Below, piece after piece: positions 1-64,000 of a stretch of 64,000 nucleotides of DNA (within the stretch, counting starts at the first letter, position 1; the number at the start of each line of letters is the position of its first letter). The position numbers and the translations under genes were made by a program. The notes beneath the pieces were generated by a model, which was given only the letters and a program-made list of their open reading frames with translations, was not told where the DNA came from and made no database searches. The DNA comes from Montifringilla adamsi (Eukaryota > Chordata > Aves > Passeriformes > Passeridae): assembly GCA_017590115.1 (NCBI GenBank), contig JAGGNK010008559.1, positions 8,301,888-8,365,887 on the forward strand, given 5' to 3'.

Positions 1-1794
1 CCAACCAGGTGATGCCTCTTCACACTTAATAATTGAAAGTATCTTGATCATGTGAAATTCCACCTGACGTAGTCCAGGTGGCTTGTTAGGACACATAAAG
101 GAATACCAAAACTACGAACCCGTCATTAGTATACACTTTAATGTGTTTTGTACGTTTTGCCTTCCATCTTTGTCCTCGTTCTGGCTCTGATTTTATTCCT
201 AATTTTTCACTGGTTTCATCAACAGAACTTAGACTCGCTGGGGTGGAGGTCTCACATTTTTAAGGTGTCCCTGAGTGTTAGGGGGACCAGAAGGGAGCAC
301 TTTCATTTCGTTTGGTTTAATTCTTTAAAACTTTTCTGCTTATATTCTAAAGTTTCATTTCAAAACTTTTTGGATTCACGCAGCAAGGAAGGTTATACAC
401 TCTTAGCATTTGTTAATCTCTGGACTCTGAAATAGAGTGAAACTCATGAGAATCAGTATCCCCAGTTCAGAGCTGGGGATCTGAGCTTCTGTCCTTTGCT
501 CTGTTGACAACTGACCCATTAGAGCTGCATGCTGGGACAAATACAGCGTTTTCTTGCCTGAATTATTCCACCTTACTTAAGAACTTCATACAGGCAAAGA
601 GTGTGAGGTCAGAGCGGTGCAAGCACCTAGAAGAAGTGTTGCAAGTGCGATGTGTACTTCATGTGGACTGCAGAAGGCAGAGGCATCTGCAGTAGGATCT
701 GTTTGTATTAAGAGCGTCTGGTGACAGTGTTTGTTACAGACCTGTCCTTTGGCACCGAGTCCTCTGTGCTGGTAGCACAGACAGCTGTGGTGTGCAAAGC
801 CCTTCTCTGAAGAACGGGCAGAGGAACCAACTCTTGAGTTGCTCTGTGGTTTGTTGAAACATACTCCTAAAATTTTCTGGGGACCTAAGTCCTGTGTTCT
901 CTCTTGGGAGAAGGGTGGGTGTGTAAATAACACAAGTGGTACACTGGACACAGCAGACTCCATGTTACTCTTTTCCATGAAAAGGAAATTCACACCTGAA
1001 GTGCTCTTAACTTGTTCCCCTGTCTAGTAATGAGGCAGAAGTACCACACTTTGTGGCTGTGATTAAGAGTAGCTTATAGCTGTTAAATTAATTCCATGGA
1101 GTTTTGGGATTGGGAGGAGGTGTTGAATGTGACACTTTATTGTGAAGTTAGACCTAAGTTGCTGAGTAGGAAATACTGCACTGTTTTCTCTCTGTTGCTG
1201 TCACACAATTGTAGTTTTCTGAACTGAATGTAAAAAAAAAAATTGGATGATATTATAATCAGAAATTGCAGTACCAGCTCTCCAAGTGTTGTGGAGGCCT
1301 CTGAAAATTCTGCTATTAGCAAAGTTTTGGTAATAATACATTCTGAACTGCTGCTGCCTACCATCTGCTTGTGCACCTTCAGGTGTGTGGGGCTTTCAAG
1401 ATTTTGTTTGTAATCATAAAAGGTGCAAACTTTTTGCTTTGTTGCCTTAACAAAGCTGTGATTCCCGTGTACCTGCTGTTTTCCATGAGCTGGCCTCAGG
1501 CTGCAGAGCACCCACATCATGCGGCTCTCGGTGTAATCATCAGAGAGCCATTGCACTTCTCAGTGTTTTGCTGCAACTGGAAGATTAGTCACTGCTGCTT
1601 TTTTGAAAGCAACTGTTGAAAATAGCTTTTTCAGCACTGGAAAAATGTGCTTTTCTATACTGAATCATTTCTCTGCCTTCAGATTGTGTTGTATGCTTCG
1701 CTTTTGTTGAGCAGAGGGGAAGTTGAAGTCTAGAGTGTGTTTTTGATTAATGTATGTTGGCATATAACAACATGTTTATTAACCAGAAATGATA

Positions 1795-1827
<33 letters not shown>

Positions 1828-3708
1828 GTATGAAGAAAATGGTCTGAAAGGTGAAACATGAAAGGTTAAACAAATAATTGCACTTATCCCCATGGACCAA
1901 GACATCAGGTTTTGGTTCCCCCCCAAATTTGAGAAGCCATAAAAAGTGCTTAGAATCTGCATCACCTGCAGCTTATGTTATGTTTACTCTGTGTTCAGAG
2001 GTGGACATGTTGCTTTTGCAGTTGTTCTGAGCTTCCAGAAGTCTTGAATACTTGAGTATTGCAGTAGGGATTTCCTGGTTTGGAGTACTGAGGTGGGAAT
2101 GGTGTGTGGCATTTGCTGTTCTGAGCTGTTCCTGTGCTTCAGCAATAGGTGAAATTAACACTGAGGGTGCTGTACACATAGGGCTGTATTTACCTGTTTT
2201 CACCTTCCTTGCCGATGAGGTAAGAGAAGGAGGAAATTCAGCCTGAGTATTGAATCCCAGGATTTGAAAAACTGGCAGGGGAGGAACTCTGACATTATTT
2301 ATCGGAAGAATGATGAAGGGTGGTATGGAAATCAGTGAGAAGTAAGGATATGAAGCTGCAGAGTGCCAGTTTTTACTGGCCCCTGTCTGAACCCTTTGTT
2401 GCTCTGGGCTCCAGTTGCTGACTTCTGCTGTTCTTGTGTTTTTACCTTCTGCTTTGCTGTTCCTTGTAGTGAAATGTCCTGTGAAATGTCCTTTGTGCAC
2501 ATTTAAAAATTTGTCCCTCAGTTCTGTTGCCTCATTCTGCAATGTCTGTTTCCTTGTCCTTTGTTTATTACCTCTTCACGTTTAATTTTAAATACAAATT
2601 TGTTTGTTTTTCTAAAAAAAATTTGATTTCCTGTTTTCAAGAGGAACAGTCTTGGATGTTTTCCATTCCACTTTTTTCTCTTTACTCTACCTGTAGGCAA
2701 TCTGTAAAAACTAAGCAAGAAGGAAAGCACATAGCAGGCTATTGCTGGGAATATGGAATGTGCCTGGAGGAAGGGATAAGTGGACAAGATCAATACTTTT
2801 TTTTTTTTAAACCAAAATACTGTTGTTTTTGAAAGAAACACCAAAGTTGCTTTTCAATATACACTTAAAATCTCTAATGCTTGAAAGGATAAGTGCTTTT
2901 GGGTCAGAATGCTGCCTGAAGGAACTCAGCATCCGACATTGCAGGTTTTAGGGCCTGTCCCTGCAAACAGGGACAAGGCAGTGAGTGTGGGGGGAAGTTG
3001 GGCCTGTGGAAGAAGAAAGTCCTATTTAATTACCTTGCCCTGCTGCTTCTGTGACGTCTGTGCCGGAAAAAACCCCTGATGCCAAATACTTTTGGAAGAA
3101 CATATCAATGGATGCTTTCACAGCGGGTGTTATGACTAGCAGGTGGTAGAACATTTTAATTTTGTTTATGAAGACTCAAATTAATTCGTAAGCACGTGCA
3201 TACTCCCTTACAATTTTACACAAATCTCTCTGTATGATCAAGCCCTCAGTTATTCGGTCTTTTGATTTGTGGCACTTCAAAAAGTAGCATTGCAAATAAT
3301 CTGGCAAATAAATCTAATGTAAACTTGGTGCATGCCAAGTTCTTTGTTTTAGTTGGATGCCTGTTGCAAGGTGCTTCCTGAAAATTTTGTAAGAAATGTA
3401 CGAAATTTGACTTGTAAATTTCAGCCTGATTTAAGATAAAGAAAAATCCTGCTTCCCAAAGGAGAAATAAGCATGCAGAAGGTAGGTATGGTTTTATGAG
3501 ATTGTTCAAAGTATGAGAAGAATGGAAATGAGCTTCAACTTGAACCCTCAAAGATGTGCACCTTCTTGCCAATAAAGTAGGACAATAAAGGAAAACTCTC
3601 CTTTTCTGTTTGAAGCTAAAAATTACTCCTCTGCTGGAGTTTGGTGGTTGACTTGCCTTTTTCTTTTTTCCCCCTACTGATTCTTTTTCTTTTATAATTA
3701 TTCCTTAG
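1..3708 (+). other. PRDM5: 3' part of PRDM5 intron 1
   Basis: No coding exon is recognised. The stretch ends in a pyrimidine-rich tract and TTCCTTAG at 3701-3708, the acceptor of exon 2. It contains a TG/TA dinucleotide repeat (1793-1830), a 12-bp direct duplication (2469-2492) and a short hairpin (454-483). It is not CpG-rich, so it does not look like the promoter; exon 1 and the promoter should lie further upstream. A 189-codon open frame on the minus strand (1973-2542) has no recognisable domain and is treated as chance. Confidence 0.8.
1793..1830. repeat. TG/TA dinucleotide microsatellite
   Basis: Alternating TG steps pass into TA steps for about 38 bp, interrupted by single-step changes. 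It is a simple repeat inside intron 1 and probably length-variable between individuals. Confidence 0.9.
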
Positions 3709-57654
<53,946 letters not shown>

Positions 57655-57880
57655 ATATGCCCTCAGTGAGAAAGGTGGATCCAAAGTGGTGCATTTCTAT
57701 GCGTACAAACTCCAGACTTTCCACCTGGCCAGTATGCACAGTCAGGAGAAATAACTGTAATGCCTTCACATATTATTTTTCCCAATTTTATTGTAAATAT
57801 GTTAGTAGGAAAAAAAACCCAAAAGGCATTCTGATGTAAACCAGCTTGAAAATAAAAAAAATTAAGACACAAGAACTTTG
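57655..57880 (+). other. PRDM5: PRDM5 proximal 3' UTR
   Basis: The sequence after the stop up to about 25 nt past the first AATAAA. The end point is inferred only from the signal position; use of later signals would make the UTR longer. Confidence 0.6.
57851..57856 (+). promoter_or_regulatory. PRDM5: polyadenylation signal, first candidate
   Basis: AATAAA 197 nt after the stop codon, within an A-rich stretch, with a T-rich patch about 65 nt downstream. It is the nearest canonical signal on the + strand. Confidence 0.6.
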
Positions 57881-58712
57881 GAAAAATTTTATCCTCATTT
57901 AAACAAAGAAGCTTTAAGCAGACTTTTCTTTGTTATTGACATCCTTAGAAACTTAGATATTAGTAGCAGTGCCTGGAAATCCTGGACACTTGCAACCAAA
58001 CTCTTGGCTGTCTGCAACTGTATTTCTGTATCTAACCTACAAGGCTGCATTAAAATTATTTAATTTGAAACCACACAGAATTTGTCATTCTAATTGACTG
58101 CTGATTGTATCCAGGCTTGCTTTATTCATATTTTAATTCTGCATTTTGTTGTAACACAATTTTGTCTCATTTTATTTGCAGCTTTCTCGTTACTGTATGA
58201 AGCTCATTAACTTGAATTGATTCTTGAGATGCCAGAATGTGTGGGTAGAGAACTGTGGAAATCTGTCAGCGTTCAGTATTCCTGTATGAGATTGAGGAGG
58301 ATTTATTTCATCTGGTTACGCGAAACAAGACTGAAGTGAAAATTTTGAGCAATTTAGTTTTAAGTACTATATTCATACTCATCACTGTGGCTGGCAAGGC
58401 AAGTGGAAAGACATCTGAACAGAGTGGCTTGAGCAGCTAGAATTATTGAGTTTGCATGTGTTTGCTTTCCTGGTGAATAGCTGGTTCCCACAGTGTTTCT
58501 TCCTGCTGAATCAGATGCCCTGGATTTCTTCATATCACTTAAATGCCTTTTTCTTTTTTTTTTTTTTTCTTAGTACTGTTCATAAGCACTGGGAAAAATA
58601 CTGCTTTAAAACCAAGTAACAATCAAATTCTTCTTGTTATCAGAGTGAGTTGTTTGCTGCAGAAGACTCTTCAAAAGAGTTCCCACAGGCCCTCTTGTAC
58701 AGCCAGATAACC

Positions 58713-58718
58713 AATAAA
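58713..58718 (+). promoter_or_regulatory. PRDM5: polyadenylation signal, distal candidate
   Basis: AATAAA about 1.06 kb after the stop. Further canonical hexamers are at 59583-59588 and 60467-60472. Any could end a longer 3' UTR; the sequence alone does not decide. Confidence 0.35.
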
Positions 58719-60237
58719 TTCTTATCTACAAGGACAGTAAAACTGTAACTTCAGAGGCTGATTGCATGTGGAATTCCTGAGTTATCAGCAGTTAATATTA
58801 AGGCTCTGGCATTAGCAAACTGTTCAGATTCATTTTGGACCTGTCAGTGTTTTGCAAAATGAACTGGGACATCTGTATAGAGTACCTTCAGATTTTGGAG
58901 AAGTGTAATTCTTCATAATTCTTTCATTTGTGGCAACCTCCTATGTGTAAAAGCATCCTACGCCTTCATGCCCTATTTGCTTCCTGAGAGGTAGGAGAAA
59001 CTTGGAGACTTTGCGAGTTCCATTCCGCAAATCATTTGTTCACATAAATCAAGTATATTCTAAATGTCTAAGACAAATGTAGTCCAAATAAGCTTTATAA
59101 AGTTGAGTAAACAATATTTCCTATCCTTGTTTGTGGAGATTTTATTACAATTTATCAGAACAGTTTATTTCTAGGTCCAAAAAACTTGAATTTACTGGTG
59201 GCTACTATAAAAATATTGTAGATTTAAGTGTCAGATAGCAAAAGCAACCAGTATCATATACTGAATTGTGTGATGGTTTTTTAGCTAGATGTTCTTAAGT
59301 ATCTCGAAAGAGAATTAGATTGGTGACTTTTTTGACTTGTCTGGGGTTGGTAACTTTGTTGTTGTTGCCTTTTTGACATCAATGAAAAGAATTGAGTTAC
59401 AGAAAAACCAAGCTTCCAATTGTTTATTTTTCACCCTTTTATATTTTTCCTTCTTCAATTTGGTCCGCAAAACTCAGTCAAAAAGAACAGTAGAAGGAAA
59501 ACAAAATACTAAAAAAAAAAGCCAAAACAGAAAACGAAAAGTGAAGATTTTCTAAGGAGTTTTTGAAGGACAAGTCTGTTAAAATAAAAAGAAGGAAATC
59601 CTTTTGGGGGGGGGAAAAAAAGAGGATAATTTAACATATTTACATGTTTTGCATAGGATTTTTGCCAGGAATCTGTACTGCAAAGTTGCTACATGTTTAG
59701 GTTTAATATCTGCTTTTGAGAAGAATAGCTAGGTGTGAAAGTAGAGAGGAGAATGTTCTGTTTTTAAAAATTTTTTCTAAGTAATTTACAATATATAAGG
59801 ATTAATCTTGCTGTATGTGATCAGCAACAGCAGTTAAGCAGCTGAAGCTTTGATCTTGTTAATGGTGTCAACAGAACAAGGGATTGACAGGATCAATGAG
59901 GGAATTCAAACCTTCCTGGCAAACACAAGAAGCAGATGCAGGAGGCTGAAGCCCAGCTCCAGGTGAGCACCTTTTTCATCTTGTCCTCCAGATAGGGAAC
60001 TTTCCCTTTGGGCTAAAATGGCTGCTGACCTGAGCTGCTACAGAGCCAGCACCTGGCTTGGCAGTTCCAGGTCTTCCCTCAGTAAGAGCTGCCCTGTTCA
60101 TTCCATGGGGGCCTGAGTTTCTTCCAGTCAGAGGTAATATGTTTCCCATTACTGGATTCATTAACTGTGTAATTGATTTTATATGCAAGGCAGACTTAAC
60201 AGTATGCTACATATTTTTATTTGATTGTAGCTTTCTT

Positions 60238-60253
60238 AAAAAAAAAAAAAAAG
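60238..60253. repeat. A16 homopolymer
   Basis: Sixteen consecutive A followed by GGAGGAAA, downstream of PRDM5. No AATAAA lies just before it, so it is not an obvious retrocopy tail. Confidence 0.85.
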
Positions 60254-63200
60254 GAGGAAATCAAAACAAAGAGGAAAAAAAAGCTAACCAGCAAACCCTT
60301 CTTCTTTGAGTAAAATTTTCTGTTGACAGTGTTCCATTTGGTATTACCTGGAGAAAATAGAGAATGTTTCCTTCACCTGATTTTGAGAAGTGGTAAAGTG
60401 TTGGTCTAAAGATAATTGTAAATTTTTTAGTGTTGTGTTTGTATGTTTGTTCATTAATCATAATTTAATAAAATGCGGACTTTTTCTTAGTAAGTGGTGC
60501 CTTGCAGAATAATATGAAAATCTAGAGATATTCCTGTAAGAGTGTGTAGTCACTGCAATTTTAGAAGGTTGTGACGTTTTTCCCCACGTACTGTAATTTT
60601 CTGCAGATACCATTCCATTTGTTCTAATTTTTCCATTACCATTGGCTCCTCTTGGAGAGAGCTCCATCTCTGATGTTAGGAACAGCAGCACTCTCACTAG
60701 TGCTTTTTGCTTTTCATTCCTTTTGCTTTTTATTCTGATCAGCTGTGTGGCCAAAAGATGATACAAATCATTAAGATGATAAATATATTTTAATTTTCTA
60801 ATGTTAGATTTCTCATCTGTGTGTATGACTGTGAAGGATTTCATGCATTCTTTAATTTAAACTATCAAGTCCTAAGTAGAAATCAGATAAAGGAGGGGAT
60901 AGTGTAAGTTAACCTCTGCTGGGCATTTTGTGTTGCTTTAGGTTGCAGCCTTTAGTTCTCTGCATTTGTGTCAATAAGTACCAGTGCTTTTATTCTTCCA
61001 AGACACCTGACTCTTTGTTTGTTTTCATTTTGCAGTTTACAAGGTAGCATAACAGTCCCTCTGAAGCACCACGTTGAGTGGAGGAGCTCAGTGTGCTGCT
61101 GTCAGGGTGTGGTCAGGGTACAGTAAAAGGTTTTCAGTTCAGTTGCATACTTACTGCACTGAAGTGTTGGGATTTTCTTCACAGTGAGATCTGAGATCTA
61201 TTTATTGGTGTTTTTTAGGCAAGTGTGAGCTCAGAAGTTGTGTTCTTCATCATGAATTCTGACAGCTGTATGTTCTGTGGTACATCAAAAGGATTGGAGA
61301 AATTTAAGTAATTTAAGTCACAACTGAAGAGTTGTCACAGATAAAATTTTCTTTACCTAGAAAATTATTAATTGAACATTTCAACCTGGGATGGCCAGTC
61401 TTTTTATTTAATAGTTCTTGCCTATTTAGTCCCTTTTATCTCCCATCCCCTTCTTTTGTAAGCTGTTCCTGACTCCCTGCAATGCTGTGGGCAAGAGGCG
61501 GTGAACTGGCAGAGCTCAGTGTTTGCAAAGGGTTTGCTGCTCACTTTCCCTGATTCCTGTTTGTTAAGCTCAACTAGCAGCAATGTCTTGGAGTTTGCTA
61601 ACATCAGCTGCCTCTCACCTTACAGCAGCAGAGAGATCAGAGCTGCCCACGATATCCAAGCTGTCATCACTCTCCAGTGAGGAGGGAAACAAGGGAGAAA
61701 CACCAGCCTGTGTCACAAGTGCAGGAGAGACTTGATGGTCCATTGGTCTCCATGGACTCCAGCTGAGGTAGGCAGGAGAACATTCCTGGATGTCCATCAC
61801 TGCGCTGTACCTGGGCCTGGTACATCAGAAAAATCTAGGTAGTAAAATTGAAAAAGATAAACAAAGACACTTAGTATTTGACTCCTGGTGTTACTGTGTG
61901 AAGCCACGAGGTCTTTCCGACAACTATCCCAAGGAAACTTGTGTTTAAGAATTATTGTTCAATTTAACAAAGAGAAAAATAGTAAGAGTTGCCACGTAGG
62001 TTTTTGAAATGGTGTGATCCCACAAGGCTTTCACCAAAAGTGTTATATAGGTCAGATTTATAAAAGGCAAGAATGGGAAGGTGAGATGACAGTTTTATAG
62101 GGCTCTGGAAGTCTGATTCTGTGTGTGCTCCTGGAAATTGGTAGAGTCTAAATAAATTTTGGCATTTTTCTCCATTATCTAGGTTTTCGTAGCAGGATGT
62201 CCTGATAAGCAGGAACTTGGTTCTGTATAAATACAGCCAGAAAATGTCCCAGTTTAAATTTGATACTTTGTTCAAAAAAATTTAGAGCAACGAGACAAAA
62301 TTGCAACCTTTTATTACAAGGTTATGTTGTTGTATATAAATTTCCCATAAGACATCTTGCATCACAAACAGATATGATCAGCTGTTCTTCAACTATCATT
62401 GGTCATGTGTTCATAGCCATTATCTTTCAAATCTCTCAAGCAATGGAAGTGTCTCAGCATGTTTGTACAGCAGCAGCATCAGGTAAATGTACCACATAGT
62501 GAACTGCGAACCATTTGGTTGTCAATTTACTAATTCCATTTGTTGCATGGTGAAGCAGCATGTTCTTGGCTGAACTGTAATCAGAGAGAGGTTGTTTTCA
62601 TTTCTTTTTTTCTCTGAGAAGGGCATTCAGCAAAAAGAAACCAATAATAAAAGTTGTTTTGGGTTTGTGGATTCAGGAGGTTTTTTGGTTATCCTACAGG
62701 GAAAAGACTATAAGCCCTTAAATCCACAAGTTCATTTCCAGTTTACCAGCTGTTCAAACAAAACTGGGAGGAAATGCTACAACAGGTAAGGTTGCTGTTG
62801 GAGGAGAAACCTCCACTGCAGCATTATCCAGGTTTGGTACTAATTGTTGTGATCATTTGTTACTAATGTTGTAATCGTTCTCTATGTCGTGCCTCAGACT
62901 TTAAAATGTTCTTTAACAAACTTGGTCTGCCAATACAAGGTAGATTATAAATCCACTTAGTAGGACAAGAAGCATCAAAGTCGTTTCACGAAATGACGTT
63001 GTTCTAAATGTTTTAAAGCATTTGAGTCCTTTTGTCTGACTTTTTAACATAGCTCAGTTATACTGTAATAAAACTTGGAGGGTTTGGTCACTGCGTTGCC
63101 TTCTGCATCTGTGTGCAATTTGTTCAGTTTCATAGTAGGTAAAGGGGGGATTAGCTCTGCTGAGATGAAATAATAAAAGCCCTTTTGGGCATGGAAGAAA

Positions 63201-63357
63201 AAAATTGTGATTACAGATCTCACTTTGTTTTTTTCCTTTATAATTCAGAACAAAATTATTAAAAACTTAGAATAATAAAACCATGGATGAAAATAGCTAT
63301 TTAATCAGATTCTATCTAGAAAATGCAGGAGGAGGATGAATTATTAAATTAAGAGTA

Positions 63358-63395
63358 CACTAATCTTTACAAGATGCACTAATCTTTACAAGATG
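63358..63395. repeat. 19-bp tandem duplication
   Basis: CACTAATCTTTACAAGATG is repeated perfectly twice and followed by CAC, which begins a third copy. Confidence 0.92.
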
Positions 63396-64000
63396 CACAT
63401 TTTTTGTGTTTATGGGAGTTTGCTGTTTCAGCCAGGACAGGTTGCTACCTCCCCTTCTGATATTGAGCAGAGAGTTTAGCTTGTAACTCAGTCTTGCCAG
63501 GTGACACTGACAGCTTATGCAGAGGACATTTTCTACTGTTTAGCTTTTGCAGAAGGAGAAGGTTGTTGTATTACTGGGTTATTCTGGGCAGAGGGTGCCA
63601 AGGCCTATCCTGAACTTTCCTGTCCTTCCTTGTGATTTGAACAGCCTTGAGCCATGTAAAAACACCTTAAAATCTCTTAAATCTCTTGCTATATTTTTGT
63701 TTGCTAAACTCACTCTGTATGTCTGAGAGAAAATCCTGCAGTTTTGAGTAACCTGACCCAAAAGTTTTCCTCAAATGAGTGCAGTGGAAAGTTCCTCTGC
63801 GGTAAGGGCAGTTGTTGGTAAGCCAAAGAGGTGAGGTTATCCCTTTCTAAACCATTTCCTCAGCCATGTCCAAAATACTTGTGCGGGATGACAGGGCTGG
63901 GCTTAGCTCTTCAATATAGAAAAATACTCTCAGATCAGTTCTGTTGGAGCTACAAATGAGGCCAGGTATACTAAACCAAACCTTCTGTAAATTCTTCTGC

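Larger units (their letters stand above)
57881..64000. other. region downstream of PRDM5, no gene recognised
   Basis: About 6.1 kb of AT-leaning sequence. No C2H2, PR or other known coding domain was found on either strand. It holds T15 (58554-58568) and A16 (60238-60253) runs, a 19-bp tandem duplication (63358-63395), distal polyadenylation hexamers, and three unassigned exon-like segments (59875-59962 and 62700-62785 on +, 61619-61816 on -). The neighbouring mammalian gene MAD2L1 is not seen here. Confidence 0.7.

Noticed and set aside
1973..2542. 189-codon minus-strand open frame in intron 1
   Set aside because: No recognisable domain or transposon motif; such lengths occur by chance in 64 kb on six frames.
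1..3708. Search for PRDM5 exon 1 and promoter in the window start
   Set aside because: No sequence coding the expected N-terminal PR-domain residues and no CpG island were seen; exon 1 must lie upstream.
60458..60844. 128-codon minus-strand open frame downstream of PRDM5
   Set aside because: No domain recognised, and no good acceptor or donor flanks it; treated as chance.

Overview
This is a vertebrate, almost certainly avian, genomic window that holds most of one gene: PRDM5, a PR-domain C2H2 zinc-finger transcriptional regulator, on the + strand. Bird origin is suggested by a reverse-oriented CR1 LINE 3' end (about 9553-9721), very low interspersed-repeat density, moderate AT richness, and a compact gene: 15 coding exons in about 54 kb. 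The sequence resembles the human protein closely in every exon, and the intron positions and phases fit together exactly, so the gene call is secure. No prokaryotic, viral or RNA-gene features were seen.

Layout. Positions 1-3708 are the 3' end of intron 1; exon 1, which should encode the start codon and first ~31 residues, lies upstream of the window together with the promoter. Exons 2-4 (3709-3792, 10656-10778, 15450-15630) encode the rest of the PR/SET-like domain and an acidic tail. Exons 5-16 (16314 to 57654) encode 16 zinc fingers and the C-terminus, with the stop TAG at 57652-57654. All 14 complete introns are GT-AG; the exons in the window sum to 1806 nt (601 residues plus stop) in one unbroken frame. 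The largest introns are intron 13 (11.3 kb) and intron 14 (9.3 kb). Intron 13 carries a good CTCF-like core motif. From 57655 onward come the 3' UTR, with a first AATAAA 197 nt after the stop, and about 6 kb with no recognised gene, only a few exon-like segments of unknown status.

How it works. In known biology the PR domain of PRDM5 lacks demonstrated methyltransferase activity; the protein binds DNA through its fingers, recruits G9a and HDAC1, and controls extracellular-matrix and collagen genes. Loss in humans causes brittle cornea syndrome 2. The bird copy here appears intact. The only oddities are a weak exon 6 splice donor and an eight-glutamate run coded mostly by GAG repeats.

I did not find a clear undescribed system. 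The most useful leads are the alternating exon-phase pattern of the finger array, the CTCF-like site, and three unassigned exon-like segments downstream of the gene.
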